64,000 bases of DNA from Aselliscus stoliczkanus. Lineage: Eukaryota; Chordata; Mammalia; Chiroptera; Hipposideridae. Shown here piece after piece: positions 11,454 through 22,554 of this stretch (position 1 is its first letter; each line of letters opens with the position of its first letter). Where the stretch lies: contig CM066732.1 of assembly GCA_033961575.1 (NCBI GenBank), positions 67,246,687 to 67,310,686 on the forward strand, written 5' to 3'. Position numbers and translations under genes: made by a program. The notes under the pieces were generated by a model. The model was not told the origin of the DNA and searched no databases. It was given only the letters and a program-made list of their open reading frames with translations.

Positions 11454-12065
11454 ACCCCACCTCTTTTATTTGTTTTATATTTTTTATTTTAGGGACAGGG
11501 TAAGGGCAGGAAGTGAAAACCTAGAGATGATTGTTAACAGTTGTCAATGAGAAGGAGTGTCTGGTTCTCATATTTCCAATGTAAGAGGCTCAAATTTATA
11601 TTTTTACTAATGTATGCTCAGACTTCAGGAACCAATTCAAACTAACTTAAGGAAGAGAATGATGTACACATTAGAATGTTCACATTAGAATGCTGGTTTA
11701 TGTTGGAATAGAAGATAACCCTTTCCAGTGATCAGAATTTTCAGGTTGAAAATCCAGTGCCTTCTCTCCTGTATCCAAGAACTCGGGAGTAGTGAGTAGA
11801 TGTGTGGTATGGAATCAAAAAAAAGGAACTTGGAAATTCTTGAATGATATTCATCATCGAAGTTATGGTAGAAGCTTAGGAGTTAACTCTTCTTTCTATA
11901 GAGAATAATTTTCAAGGGACTTACATACTTAAACCAACCAGTTATCATGTCCTTTTCTTTAGAACAAAGCAAGATGAATCTTCATTTTGCCCACTTTTCT
12001 CACGGCCTTGTAGATCAATCACTGTGTTATAGATAGCAATTTATATCTGTTGCATTTAATTTCTT

Positions 12066-12183
12066 TTTGTTTTGTTTTGGTTTTTTTTGAGGGCAGTGTC
12101 ATTGGCCCTCATATGTGGGACCGAACCGGGGCCGCTGGCATCCCAAGCCAGCGCTTAACCACCGCGCCACTCGGCCGGCCCTC
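12066..12183 (-). mobile_element. tRNA-derived SINE, short type
   Basis: Full-length minus-strand copy with a T-rich tail, flanked by the 13-bp duplication CATTTAATTTCTT (12053-12065 and 12184-12196). Confidence 0.9.
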
Positions 12184-12337
12184 CATTTAATTTCTTGATG
12201 AATACTTGAAGGTGCTTTAGTCTGGTGGATATTTAGGAAATACATATCTTACTAATTAACTTTTAGGATTATATTGTGGAAGATAAATCTCATCCATTGT
12301 ATATTCTGTTTATTTCTATTACAGAGCAGATTGTTTT

Positions 12338-12804
12338 TTTTTTTTTTTTTTGTTTTTTTTTGTTTTTTTTTAAAGATTTTATTGGGGAATTGGTGGAGGG
12401 GAACAGCGTTGGGGAATCGGGGAAGGGGAACAGACAAGTTGCCGTCTTCTTGTTCTTCAGTTTAGTTGCGGAGGATGTTGCTTCACTGTTGGTATCGTCA
12501 TTGCGCTCTTCCCGGATGAGGCAGATCTGTCGCTGGCCTCTGGATGTCGCTCATCGCGGCTATTGGCAGCTCACGCTTGGCTGCCAGCCGCTCACGCTGG
12601 CTGCGGGCCACTCACTGCAGCCTTTGGCAGCCCACTGCAGCAGGGGCTGCAGCCCACACCATCACCGGGGCTCACACAGCCCAGCTCCAGGTGGAGCTGT
12701 TGTTAGCTGTAGAGGGCAGTGTCACTGGCCCTCATGTGGGATCCGAACCGGGGCCGCTGGCATCCCAAAACCAGTGCTTAACCAATGCGCCACTCGGCCG
12801 GCCC
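12338..12804 (-). mobile_element. Composite long tRNA-SINE
   Basis: A minus-strand long-type element starting with T runs and TAAAGATTTTATTGGGGAA and ending CGGCCGGCCC. The duplication ACAGAGCAGATTGTTTT flanks it (12321-12337 and 12805-12821). The 182-codon open frame across it is fortuitous SINE sequence. Confidence 0.9.
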
Positions 12805-13434
12805 ACAGAGCAGATTGTTTTTAATGAATCATAAATTTTATTTCAAACATAAATGTCACTAAGTGTAAAGGAGATTTGTTTTAAAAAATCTTATCTTTAA
12901 ATTCTAGGAATCTAGGGAATTCTAGGAATTGTGTATTGACTGGAAAAGCTTTTTATATTGAACCATAGATAGATTGGATAAAAAAAATTAGTAAAATTCT
13001 AGAATAGTAGAATATACTATTAGGTGTATTAATAGTACACCTCTGAAAATTGAAAGAGGGTAATTAAGGATACAATGAAAAGAGTTAATTCAGGTAAAAC
13101 AAGTTAAAAATATCAATAATTTCAAAATTTAATTAAAAAATGGATTACAGGAGTGTTTGTGATGTATACCTTAATTTTTGAGCTGAATTTAAGCAAGGTA
13201 AACACAGTTGCCCTAAAAACATCCTTTATTTCCATAGTCAGTGATAAGATATAACTTAGTTGGGTGAACCACTATAGCTTTTTTCTGTGTTCTTACTCAA
13301 ATTTTACAGACATCCAGGAATATTGAAAATCAGTGTTAATTCTGTAGACTATTAAGAATTTTGTATAGTTTAAGACATTATTGTGAAGAAATGATATACA
13401 AATGAAAGGTATGCTATTAATATTAATAGATAAT

Positions 13435-13600
13435 TATAATAATACTACCTACCATTTATTGAGTGTTTGCTATGTGCCATACACTGTGCTAGGTACTTAG
13501 TGAATTTTAATTCATTTAATCCTCAGAACAAATTTTTGAGGTTACATCTTCTACATTTGTACTCTCGCACATTTTATGAATGTTTTCACTGGAAAGTATT
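13435..13600 (-). repeat. MIR
   Basis: Contains the MIR core read in reverse: ACCATTTATTGAGTGTTTGC, then TGTGCCATACACTGTGCTAG and ATTCATTTAATCCTCAGAAC. Confidence 0.7.
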
Positions 13601-14924
13601 GGACAGAGAAAGAAAGTAAAATTCAAATTAGTCTTTTTAGCTACTTGCTTGGAGCTTTAGAAAAGCTTTGGTGGGGGAAGAGTGTTGAAACTATAGGATA
13701 AAATTAGATTTTTTCATTATTAATCATTCATGTCTTTTATTATATATTTGATTTAATCTTTCCGTTTGGGTTTTTCTCTTCTGAACCTTTGTAGTTTTTT
13801 GTTTGAATCAAAGGTTAAGAAATTGTGAGCTGATTTTTACACACGTGGAACTAAGCAGGTTTTCTTGATGTATATCAGTGATATATTTTAAATTACTTAG
13901 ATTTATGTTCCAAAGTCATTGTGCATTTCTGACTAAGTCAAAACTATAATTTTAAATAGAAACCCAATTTTTGTTGGATTTTAAACACTAATTTGTATAA
14001 GTTATGATTTCACATCCATTTCAACCAGCTTTCAGTGGGTGGGTTAATTATTAATTATGTAACTTATAATTTTTACTCAATGGAGTTAGTGGCTTTAGGG
14101 GCTTGGTTTCTTCTGTGTTATTTCTGAATTTGTGATGTAATGATTCATATTATAACAGGCTCTAATTTTACTTCTGTTTCTCCAGCTATAATAACAGTCA
14201 ATCTCAGAGAAAAGGAAAATATGTCAGTGCCATAGGCTCACTGATAAAATTATATGCCATCATTCTTCTGTGAGGAGAGTTGAACTGTGAAAAAGAAATT
14301 TAAGAAAACAGCTATGATAAAATACTCTCTTAAATTAACCAATCAGACTTTTTACAGAAAAGTATTATGTGTGTTTGGATTTTTTAAAAAACAACCCTCA
14401 TTTCTCTTCACCATTTATTTGCTTTCATTGTAGCAGATAATTGCCTCCCAACTGATTTCCGCACCACTGTTTTGTAGCTTAGGTGTCAGTTAAGTAGTTA
14501 CTAATCTCACAGCTTGACCTTTATTAGCTTTGTTTCCTAGAACCTAATTCTGAATTGTGAAGCTGCTGTAGACTCTGGAAAGTTTAATTTTATCTTATTG
14601 CCTTTATGTTGTGAATATTTATGTAATAAGAATGTGATTAGAAGTGAAGTACAATACTATTACCTATCTAAAACTTTTCACAATTATAGATAGATTCAGT
14701 AAATATTTTAAGCAGGTCAACACTGTCAGCATTGTAATTTTTAAAATATGATGTGTAGAGAGCATTGTTCAAGCACTAAGAAAACATTATAGTCCCAGTA
14801 ATGTCTTACTAATTGTGTGATCTTATTGATTCATTTAAATTCTCTGAACGTCACATTCTTCATCTATAAGTCTTATGCCAAGGTTAGTGCCCTGTATATA
14901 TTTTTCTTTTTTCCTGCATCAAAT

Positions 14925-15190
14925 TTGAAAAACATGTAAAAGTAGAATATGAGCAACCCTCATGTACCCATCACTCAGCTTCAGCAGTTATCAGCCTATG
15001 ATGTCATCTGTATCTCCATCCACTCTCTAATACTATATTAGTTGGAAGTAAATCTCTGAGATTATATTATTTTATCTATAAATATTTCAGTATGTGTACA
15101 AGATAAAAAGCATTTAAAAACATAACTACAATATCACTGTTTAGCCACAAAATATAAGTGATTACTTAAGATAATCAATTCTGTCAGTGT
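14925..15190 (-). mobile_element. Old LINE 3'-end-like relic
   Basis: The series ACCCATCACTCAGCTTCAGC, TTATCAGCCTATG and AATATTTCAGTATGTGTACA resembles a widespread old mammalian LINE 3' region. Orientation and family are uncertain. Confidence 0.4.
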
Positions 15191-16055
15191 ACAAATTTCC
15201 AGTGTCTCCTGGGGTGTGTGTGTATGTACATACATGTATATATGTATATGTATGCATATGCATGTGTGTACAGATACGCATGTATGTGCATGCACCTATT
15301 TAGTTCACATGTTATGTTTGATTGATAAGTCTTTTAAGTTTATTTTAATCTGTAGGTTCTTTCTCTTTATTTCTTTCAGTTTATTATTGAAACATCTAGA
15401 TTATTCCATAGAATTTCTCAGTCAGAATGATTTTGCTGATTGCATTCTTCTGGTGTAGTGTAACATTTTTTGTTGTTGTTGTTCTCTGTATTTCTTGTAA
15501 ATTGCTAGTTGGATCTATAGTGTTGACTGCATGTTTGATTTTGGTGTGTGGCATGGGAGGGGTGCAAGAAGATTCATTGGTGTTATTATGGTCTCCCATC
15601 AGAAGGCCCTGATGTCTGGTTGTCTCCCTTTTTGTGATGTTAGCAATACTTCATAATCAGTGCCTACCTCCCCATTAATTCATTAAAATTGCAAAATGGT
15701 GATATCATTTCTTCTTTATTTACTAACTGGAATACTTAAGAGAAACCTCTGCTCATCTATTTGGTAACCCAGCAGTACAGTTCATAAAGGAAGTGCTGGA
15801 TTCTTTCCTTTTAGTTAAATGATAAATGCTTGATTCTGTCCTTGTAGTACCAGTTTCACGTAATGAGTTGGTTCTTTACTACCCTCTAGTGGTGATCAAT
15901 TAGAACTTTTAAAAAAAATCATAATTTTATCATTATGAATTCATGGATTTAACCATATCTGATGTGCTTTATAATTAATTGCAGTTCTTATTGATGATCA
16001 GTTTATCCCATCTTTGACTGGTGAAACCCTATTCACTTTGACTCCTAATTTTTTC

Positions 16056-16154
16056 TTTTTTTTGAGGTCAGTGTCACTGGCCCTCTTGTGGGACCCGAAC
16101 CGGGGCCGCTGGTGTCCCAAGCCAGCTCTTAACCACCACGCCACTCAGCCGGCA
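16056..16154 (-). mobile_element. tRNA-derived SINE, short type
   Basis: Minus-strand copy from TTTGAGGTCAGTGTCAC to CTCAGCCGGCAC, with an imperfect flanking duplication CCTAANTTTTTY. Confidence 0.8.
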
Positions 16155-16452
16155 CCTAAGTTTTTTATGACCTTAGTTATTGATAGCTTTCTTGCTATGT
16201 AGTATGTAAAGATTCCAAATTTATCTTGACATTTTCAGCTTGAGGCCTGGAATCAGACATTTGTCCAAGGAGTTTTGCTCCCTTAGAGGGAAACAATATT
16301 TAGAGACCACATCTGGGTGCTAGGAGTGTTTGCCACTGGGTTGGTCATAGTTTCTAGCCCTTTTCGGTAGACAGAACTAGGTAATACAGTTTATATTTTC
16401 CTTAAAATCATATTACATACATTTTTATTAGTTTCAGGTATACAAAGCAACA

Positions 16453-16458
<6 letters not shown>

Positions 16459-16490
<32 letters not shown>
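16459..16490. repeat. (TA)n microsatellite
   Basis: A run of about 16 TA dinucleotides, followed directly by a T run and a SINE fragment. Confidence 0.9.
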
Positions 16491-16493
<3 letters not shown>

Positions 16494-16588
16494 TTTTTTT
16501 TTTTTTTTTTTTTTTTAGCTGAGCCATTCTGCCATCTATTGGCAGCTTAGCAGCAGCTCAGCTTGGGCTGGGCATCAAACTGCTGTTG
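16491..16588 (-). mobile_element. SINE fragment, GGCTCAG type
   Basis: Minus-strand tail half (TTTTAGCTGAGCCATTCTGC to CATCAAACTGCTGTTG); the tRNA-like 5' head is absent. Confidence 0.75.
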
Positions 16589-17049
16589 TATTGCATATAT
16601 TTGATACATTTGTATATTATGTATATTTTATATGTTGCATATGTAAATATGTATTTGCACATATAAATGTTGTTTATATATTTATTCTGATACTTTTATT
16701 GAAAATCAGACTACTAAATTTATATTTAATGTCTCATATCTTTTTTTTTTATTAGTTTCAGGTGTACAACACAATGCAATAGTTATACTCTTTACCCCCC
16801 AAAGTGAAAACCCCCTCCCACAGTTCGCCACCCCACTCCCCCCCCATATCATACATATCCATCACAACTCCCCTGACTCCCCTCCACAGTATACTCCACA
16901 TCCTGTGACCATCCACATATTCAGTTGCAGTTGGCATACAGTACTATACAACATCAACTTCAGGTGTACAGTGCAGTGATCAAGCCTCTACTCCATCCAT
17001 GAAGTGGTCTCCCTAAAAAGACATGTGACTATCTGACATGCCACAAAAT

Positions 17050-17465
17050 TTTTACAAAATTATTATACTCCCCGAACTGTGTTTCATATCCCTGTGGCAA
17101 TATTGTAGTTGTCTATTTATGCTGTCTAATCCCTTCCCCTTCCCCCCATCCCCACCCCGCTCCCAACTAGCAACCCTCAGTGTTTCCTCTACATCTACGA
17201 GTCTGTTTACTTTGATCGTTCACTCAGTTCTTCAGACTCCACACACAAGTGAGATCACATGGTACCTGTCCTTCTCTGACTGACTTATTTCTCGCAACAT
17301 AATAGTCTCTTCACAACATTATCAATTACATTCCCAGAACTGCCCCCATATCCCTGCGGCAACATTGTAGTCCCACATACACTGTCCAAAACCTTCCCCC
17401 TCTCCCTCTTCCCCACTCCCAGCCAGCAACCATCAGTTTTTCCTTTATATCTGCTTGATATGACT
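17050..17465 (-). repeat. Internal duplication in the half-L1 3' UTR
   Basis: Two related segments (about 17053-17200 and 17318-17465) both carry CATATCCCTGYGGCAAYATT, then a C/T-rich tract and AGCAACCNTCAG. They lie about 265 bases apart. On the element's coding strand these are G-rich polypurine tracts like those in other L1 3' UTRs. Confidence 0.7.
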
Positions 17466-17519
17466 TCAATCTTCTTAAATTGTCTCTCTGGGTTAGCTTG
17501 TTTTACCCCTTTCTTTTGT

Positions 17520-18388
17520 TTAAAAAAGCCCTTTTAACATTTCTTGCAATGCTGGCTTGGTGGTAATGAATTCCTTAAGCTTATTCTTTTCTGAGAAGCT
17601 CTTTATTTCTCCTTCAATTTTAAGTGATAGCCGTACTGGGGAGAGCAATCTTGGTTGTAGGCCGTTACTTTGTATCACTTTGAATATCTCCTGCCACTCC
17701 CTTCTGGCCTGCAGAGTTTCTGTAGACAAGTCAGCTGTTAGTCTAACAGGAGTTCCTTTGTAAGTAACCTGCTGTCTTTCTCTTGCAGCCTCTAGGATTC
17801 TGTCTCTGTCTTTAACCTTTGCCATTTTAACTATGATGTGTCTTGGTGTGGACCTGTTTGGGTTCAGCTTGTTTGGAACCCTCTGCACTTCCTGGGTATG
17901 TATGTTGATTTCCTTCACCAGGGTAGGGAAGTTTTCAGTCATTATTTTTTCAAATACATTTTCAACCCCTTGCTTCTTCTCTTCTCCTTCTGGTATCCCT
18001 ATGATTCGAAGGTGGTTGCGCTTCACCTTGTCCCATAGGGCTCTTAAACTATTTTCATTGTTTTTTATTCTTTGGTCTTTTTGCTGTGCCAACTGGTGAG
18101 TTCTGCCATTTTATCTTCCAAATCGCTGATCCGCTCCTCTGCTTCATCTACTCTACTGGTGATTCCTTCGAGTGTGTTCTTCATTTCAGTTATTGTATTC
18201 TTTAGTTCTAACAGGTTGTTTTTTACGGTTTCCCTATCCTTTATGTCCTCGCTAAGTTCCTTAAACATTCTTATCATCAGTGTTCTAAACTCTGTCTCTG
18301 AAAGGTTGGATCCCTCTGTTTCATTTGGTTCCATTTCTGGAGGTTTCTTCTGATCTTTTACTTGTGACATGTTTCTTTGTTTCCCCAT
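17520..18388 (-). pseudogene. L1 ORF1p-type protein gene with one frameshift
   Basis: The first part (18388 to about 18092) begins MGKQRNMSQVKDQKKPPEME, then a heptad-rich coiled coil (LKNTITEMKNTLEGITSRVD, EAEERISDLEDKMAEL). The second part (about 18092-17520) is the RNA-binding core: HLRIIGIPEGEEKKQGVENV, then RHIIVKMAKVKDRDRILEAA and the C-terminal domain GTPVRLTADLSTETLQARRE. This is the order coiled coil, RRM, CTD of L1 ORF1p, an RNA-binding chaperone of the retrotransposition particle. The two parts lie in different frames that switch near 18065-18092, so this copy is broken by one frameshift; the rest is open. No ORF2 follows. Confidence 0.88.
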
Positions 18389-18549
18389 TTTGGCTGCCAC
18401 TCTGGGATTGCTTTGATGTCTTAGATAGATCACCAGGAGAGCCCTGGCTGGATGACGCAGGCACACAGCTCACGGCCCAACACTCCCAGGAAAACTCCCA
18501 GTCTCAGCCTGTCCCAATCAGCCGCTTGCAGATCAGGCCGAGTAGCCCG

Positions 18550-18880
18550 ACAACCAATCACCAGCCTGGCAACTCTGTAAGCAGAGTGCGGAGAGCGGGG
18601 ATCCAAGGCGGCTTGCGCACTCCCGGATGTCAGTGAGCAGCCTGTTGGAGCCGCATCACTCCCACTAGGCGTTTCCCTGGCAACGCAGCACAAGCTGAGC
18701 GGATGGTGGGGATCCGAGTTGGCTTGCACACTCCTGGGTCTCAGGGAGCAGCCTGTTGGAGCTGGAGGGCACCCGCCCTGCATTTCCCTGGCAACGCAGT
18801 ATAAGCCGGGCAGAGGGTGGGGATCCAAGGCCGCAGTTATGCGCACACGCACACACACATACTTCTGCGCCAATTCCACC
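18550..18880 (-). repeat. 111-bp tandem monomers in the half-L1 5' UTR
   Basis: The marker GGGGATCC recurs at 18597, 18708 and 18819, and CCTGGCAAC recurs at 18565, 18676 and 18787, each exactly 111 bases apart. This gives about two and a half GC-rich monomers, an organisation like the promoter monomers of rodent L1s. Confidence 0.85.
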
Positions 18881-19850
18881 AGACCAATTAGGTCTGGGAC
18901 CTGATCCTTCATGGGAGGGCCCAAGCCCGACAAAATGGTGCCCTCTCTACACCACTCGCGTGCAGGCTCCGCACCACGGGAACAACAGTTCAAAAACCTC
19001 CAGCCTTTGCACCAAAGGTGCTCAGTTCAGTCCGTCCCCACAGGCTCCCGGCTCACACAGCCACTCCCTCCACCAGGAACCAGGTAAGTGCTCACCGGCG
19101 AGCAAGCCCGGGCGCCGGCCCCACTGATTCCCCAGCCGCTCTTAGCCTCACCTAGCTGAGCAAAGAGAGTCCTCACTAATTTACTGCCAGCTATCTTAGA
19201 ACTTCTCTTCCCGGCAAAGGAGCTCTGGGCTGGTGAGCTTGGTGTGCGGCCAGAGGGTCTCTCCCCCAACCGGAGAAGCCTCTCCACAGCTGGGACCTCC
19301 CTCACGGGGTTTGCCCTCTCTCATCTCCGCCCGTCCTACCAGACCCGATGTGGCTTCCTCTTTAAGTTCTTCGTTTAGTGGTTCTGTTCCTCCAGTGTTC
19401 CGGGGACCTCCAGGGTTGAATGCTGTATAATTTGCTGGTAATTTTGGTGTGATCCTGGGAGGCAGTTAGCACAGCGTCTGTCTATTGCGCCATTTTGTTT
19501 TTTTCAGTGTCTCATATCCTTATCTTATATCTTTACCTCTTTTCTCTCACCTGAGAATCCCAGATCACAGTGACCCTAGAGATGGGCAAATTAGAACTGT
19601 CTTGTAATTACACATTTGTGGCAGTGTACATGTAAGTTTCAGAATACAGATAACGCTTTCACCCATAATGTGGTGTAAAAATTTTTTTTGGGGGGGCATA
19701 TCCCACTAAGGATGGTTTATTAAATAACTATTTTAAAGTTATTTTGAATGGTATGGTTAGGCCACTAACTAGATGAACATTGGATTCTTTTGCTTCCTTT
19801 TATTTTCATATTTCTTGTGGATTGTGTTTTTAAGATTTAATTTTGCTTTA

Positions 19851-20726
19851 ATTGAGATGTGATAAAAATACGGTGAATGTTTAAATTAAAAAAAATTTGA
19901 TACAGTAAAAGGCACATTGCTATTAATACCCCTCAAAATACTCCCCCTCACTTTGAACACACTTATCCCATCGTTCTTGCCACTTTCTGAAGCAGTTCTG
20001 GAAGTCCTCTTTCATGAGTGCCTTTAGTTGCGCTGTCCTGGCTGCCTCGATGTTCTGAATCATTTTGACTTTGGGGAAGAGCCAGAAGTCACATGGTGCC
20101 AGATCCAGTGAACAAGGTGGATGAGCACACACTGTAATGTTTTTTATTTGACAGAAATTGCCGTACCAGAAGCGATGTGTGACACGGAGCGTTGTCATGA
20201 TGGAGGATGATTTATGAAGATGACACTGTAAAACATTTTCAACCAAGCTCATACACAACTGACTGCACCGAACAAGTTGAAACTTGTCACACACTGTTAC
20301 TAAGGTTTGACACGCTGTTTTCTGTATTGAAGATCCCTGCCTTTCCATTGGGTGGCACTCGGCAGCAGCAGTCACTGTATTTTGGGACCACAATGGAGAG
20401 GCTCTGTTTCATACATCGCTTCTGGTACATCAATTTCTGTCAAATAAAAACATTACGGTGTGTCCTCATCCACTTTATTCACCAGATCTGGCACCATGAG
20501 ACTTCTGGCTCTTCCCCAAAGTCAAAATGATTCAGGACATCGAGGCAGCCAGACAGTGCAACTGAAGACACTCATGAATGAGGACTTCCAGAACTGCTTC
20601 AGAAAGTGGCGATAATGATGGAATAAGTGTGTTCAAAACAAGGGGGAGTATTTTTGAGGAGGATTAATGACAATATGCCTTTTACCGTAATAAAATATTG
20701 TTATTTAAACATTCGATCACACCTCA
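19851..20726. mobile_element. Mariner-derived inverted repeat (two transposase 3' halves facing each other)
   Basis: The left arm (about 19851-20192) and right arm (about 20400-20726) are imperfect inverted copies; TA dinucleotides flank the outside (19849-19850, 20727-20728). The left arm, read on the minus strand, encodes a mariner transposase C-terminal part: ILHHDNAPCHT in one frame, then after a frameshift HPPCSLDLAPCDFWLFPKVK, holding the second and third catalytic Asp. The right arm encodes the same C-terminal part on the plus strand, decayed. About 200 bp of further transposase-like sequence lies between. No intact transposase exists. Confidence 0.75.
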
Positions 20727-21324
20727 TATGTGTCCACATAGGCAAAAGCTTGGACCGCGGGAACCACAGCTTATTTATGTTTAGAAACGCCTTGTGATTG
20801 ATTCTGGGACACAAGAGGATGGAATGCCTTTAAGGAGCTGCTACAGGGCCAGCTCCCACTTGCCTGTCAGTCACCCCTGAAAGTCTATCATGAGACAGTT
20901 TCTCTTTATCTCCCTGGTTGTATTGAGGTATGGGGCTTTCATTTCCCACATCCCACAGAATAGAACTGCAGAATATAAAACTGTTTAGCTGCAGTCTAGT
21001 TTGGATTCTTGACAATTTATGTTGCTGTCATCCAGCTTCCTTTGTTTGGTATTGACGTTTTTTTCATGTGTGGGACAAGGATCCAGGGAGCGTAGTCTTT
21101 GGCTTACTCTTCTTTTCATTGTCTGTAAGTAATAAACTGTCTCAGTTTAAAAGTGGCTCATAGTATCTTTAATTGGTCCAGTTAATCAGGCTTTGGCCTT
21201 GCCCTGGTTGTATTTGTTCGCTTAATAGTAAGTAAGCTTCCTTCCTTTTTTGGTAAACATGGAAGAGAGTCACGTGGGTTTAGCTGGCAAAAGTCAAGCC
21301 CTTTTAAGGATGATAATGGTAATA

Positions 21325-21455
21325 ACAAGTTACAGATAAGAAAACTGAGACATCACCTTCACAAGGTCACATCGTTATTAAATAATACAGACAATATTGT
21401 AATCCTAGGGACCTGATTCCAAGGCCAAGTCTCTTAAAACTACACTGCCCTGCAT
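21325..21455 (-). repeat. MIR fragment
   Basis: The pattern GATAAGAAAACTGAGACATC, CAAGGTCACATCGTTATTAA and the closing CCAAGTCTCTTAAAACTACACT fit the reversed MIR core and its 3' side. Confidence 0.5.
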
Positions 21456-21799
21456 ATCTGGATATGTGTTTTATACACATGCGCGTGCACGCACACATGT
21501 ATGCACATATTTACAAATCAATACTGTATAATGCTGTCATATCCTATGTTAATGGTAATTTACCGGTCTTGAACTGGATACACAAACATTAGTTTAATAT
21601 AAAGATCTATCACTCTGTGTTTCCTATTTATGCTAAAAGTGAATCGACCAATAACTTTAACTTGATTTGAGAATCAGCAATTCTGCAGTACTTTACATGG
21701 CCTAGGATGTCAGTGGTATAGGGTGGATTTCTTACCTACCAGTGATGCAACATAAGTAGGCAGAATACCTTTTGAGCCACAACTTAAAAAATTCTCTAG

Positions 21800-21915
21800 T
21801 GATAAGATAACCTATCAAGAGCTTATGAATTGATAGGGACTATTCCAAGCACTTCCTATGTATAAACTCATTTAATCCTCAAAACAACACTATATTATTA
21901 TATTATTTAATAACT
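21800..21915 (-). repeat. MIR fragment
   Basis: TATTCCAAGCACTTCCTATG, then AACTCATTTAATCCTCAAAACAAC, the classic reversed MIR core. Confidence 0.65.
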
Positions 21916-22554
21916 TTCACCCCTTCATTTTTCACATGATAACCCTCAGGATTTCCTTTGTTTTTTCTTTTTGTTTTTTTTAAATCAGAGTCAGCAACTT
22001 CAGTTCCATGACCTGTAAGACACGATATGAATTTCTTTTCTTCATCATGTGTTATACTGTATTTAGTTCCCTCTTAAAGGATGGTCCCCGAAATCTGTAC
22101 TCGAGATGTGGTCTGACATTTTCAGAGCAAAGTGAAAATGTCTCCTTTCTAGTTCTGTATGTTATAATGGAACTTAAACTTACATAAGCTTAGTGTACTA
22201 CAGTAGTACTAAAGTTACAATTCCTGAGCCCTTAAAACACATCGTACAGGTGAGTTCTTTCTTCTTTTCCCTCTTATTTTAATACTTGTATAGCTGTTTT
22301 GGAATCCATATAGAATCTTAACATTTATTCCTCTTAAATTTCTTTTTGTTAGATGTCAATTCTTTTGGATCCTTGTTTTGTTATCCAGTGGTTTTGCTGT
22401 CCTTTTCAGCTTCAGGTCATTAGCCAAACTAGCACCAATTTCTTTTTTCGTCTTTACAATTTCAGAGATAGAAGATTCCTTCTTACCGTAAAGCTTACCA
22501 ACCTCAGCATTTGACTTTTTTCTTTCCTTATTAAGTTAATTCTCACGTTTTCAC

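Larger units (their letters stand above)
16741..19507 (-). mobile_element. Complete half-L1 retrotransposon: 5' UTR, ORF1, 3' UTR, no ORF2
   Basis: A 2.77-kb insertion in minus orientation bounded by the 11-bp duplication TGTCTCATATC (16730-16740 and 19508-19518). From its 5' end (19507 downward) come a GC-rich 5' UTR with 111-bp monomers (18389 to about 19500), ORF1 (18388-17520) and a C/T-rich 3' UTR of about 780 bp (G/A-rich on the coding strand) ending in poly(A). There is no room for the ~3.8-kb ORF2. The target duplication and intact ends show that the ORF2-less form itself was copied. This is the architecture known as HAL1 (half-L1). Movement would have needed the reverse transcriptase of a full L1. 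Confidence 0.85.

Noticed and set aside
12276..12824. 182-codon plus-strand open frame
   Set aside because: Lies entirely on the composite SINE at 12338-12804 and its flanks; similar frames occur in the sister copies at 33943-34365 and 50826-51266.
18430..18993. 187-codon minus-strand open frame in GC-rich DNA
   Set aside because: Corresponds to the tandem monomers of the half-L1 5' UTR; the repeated amino acid blocks mirror the 111-bp period (37 codons).
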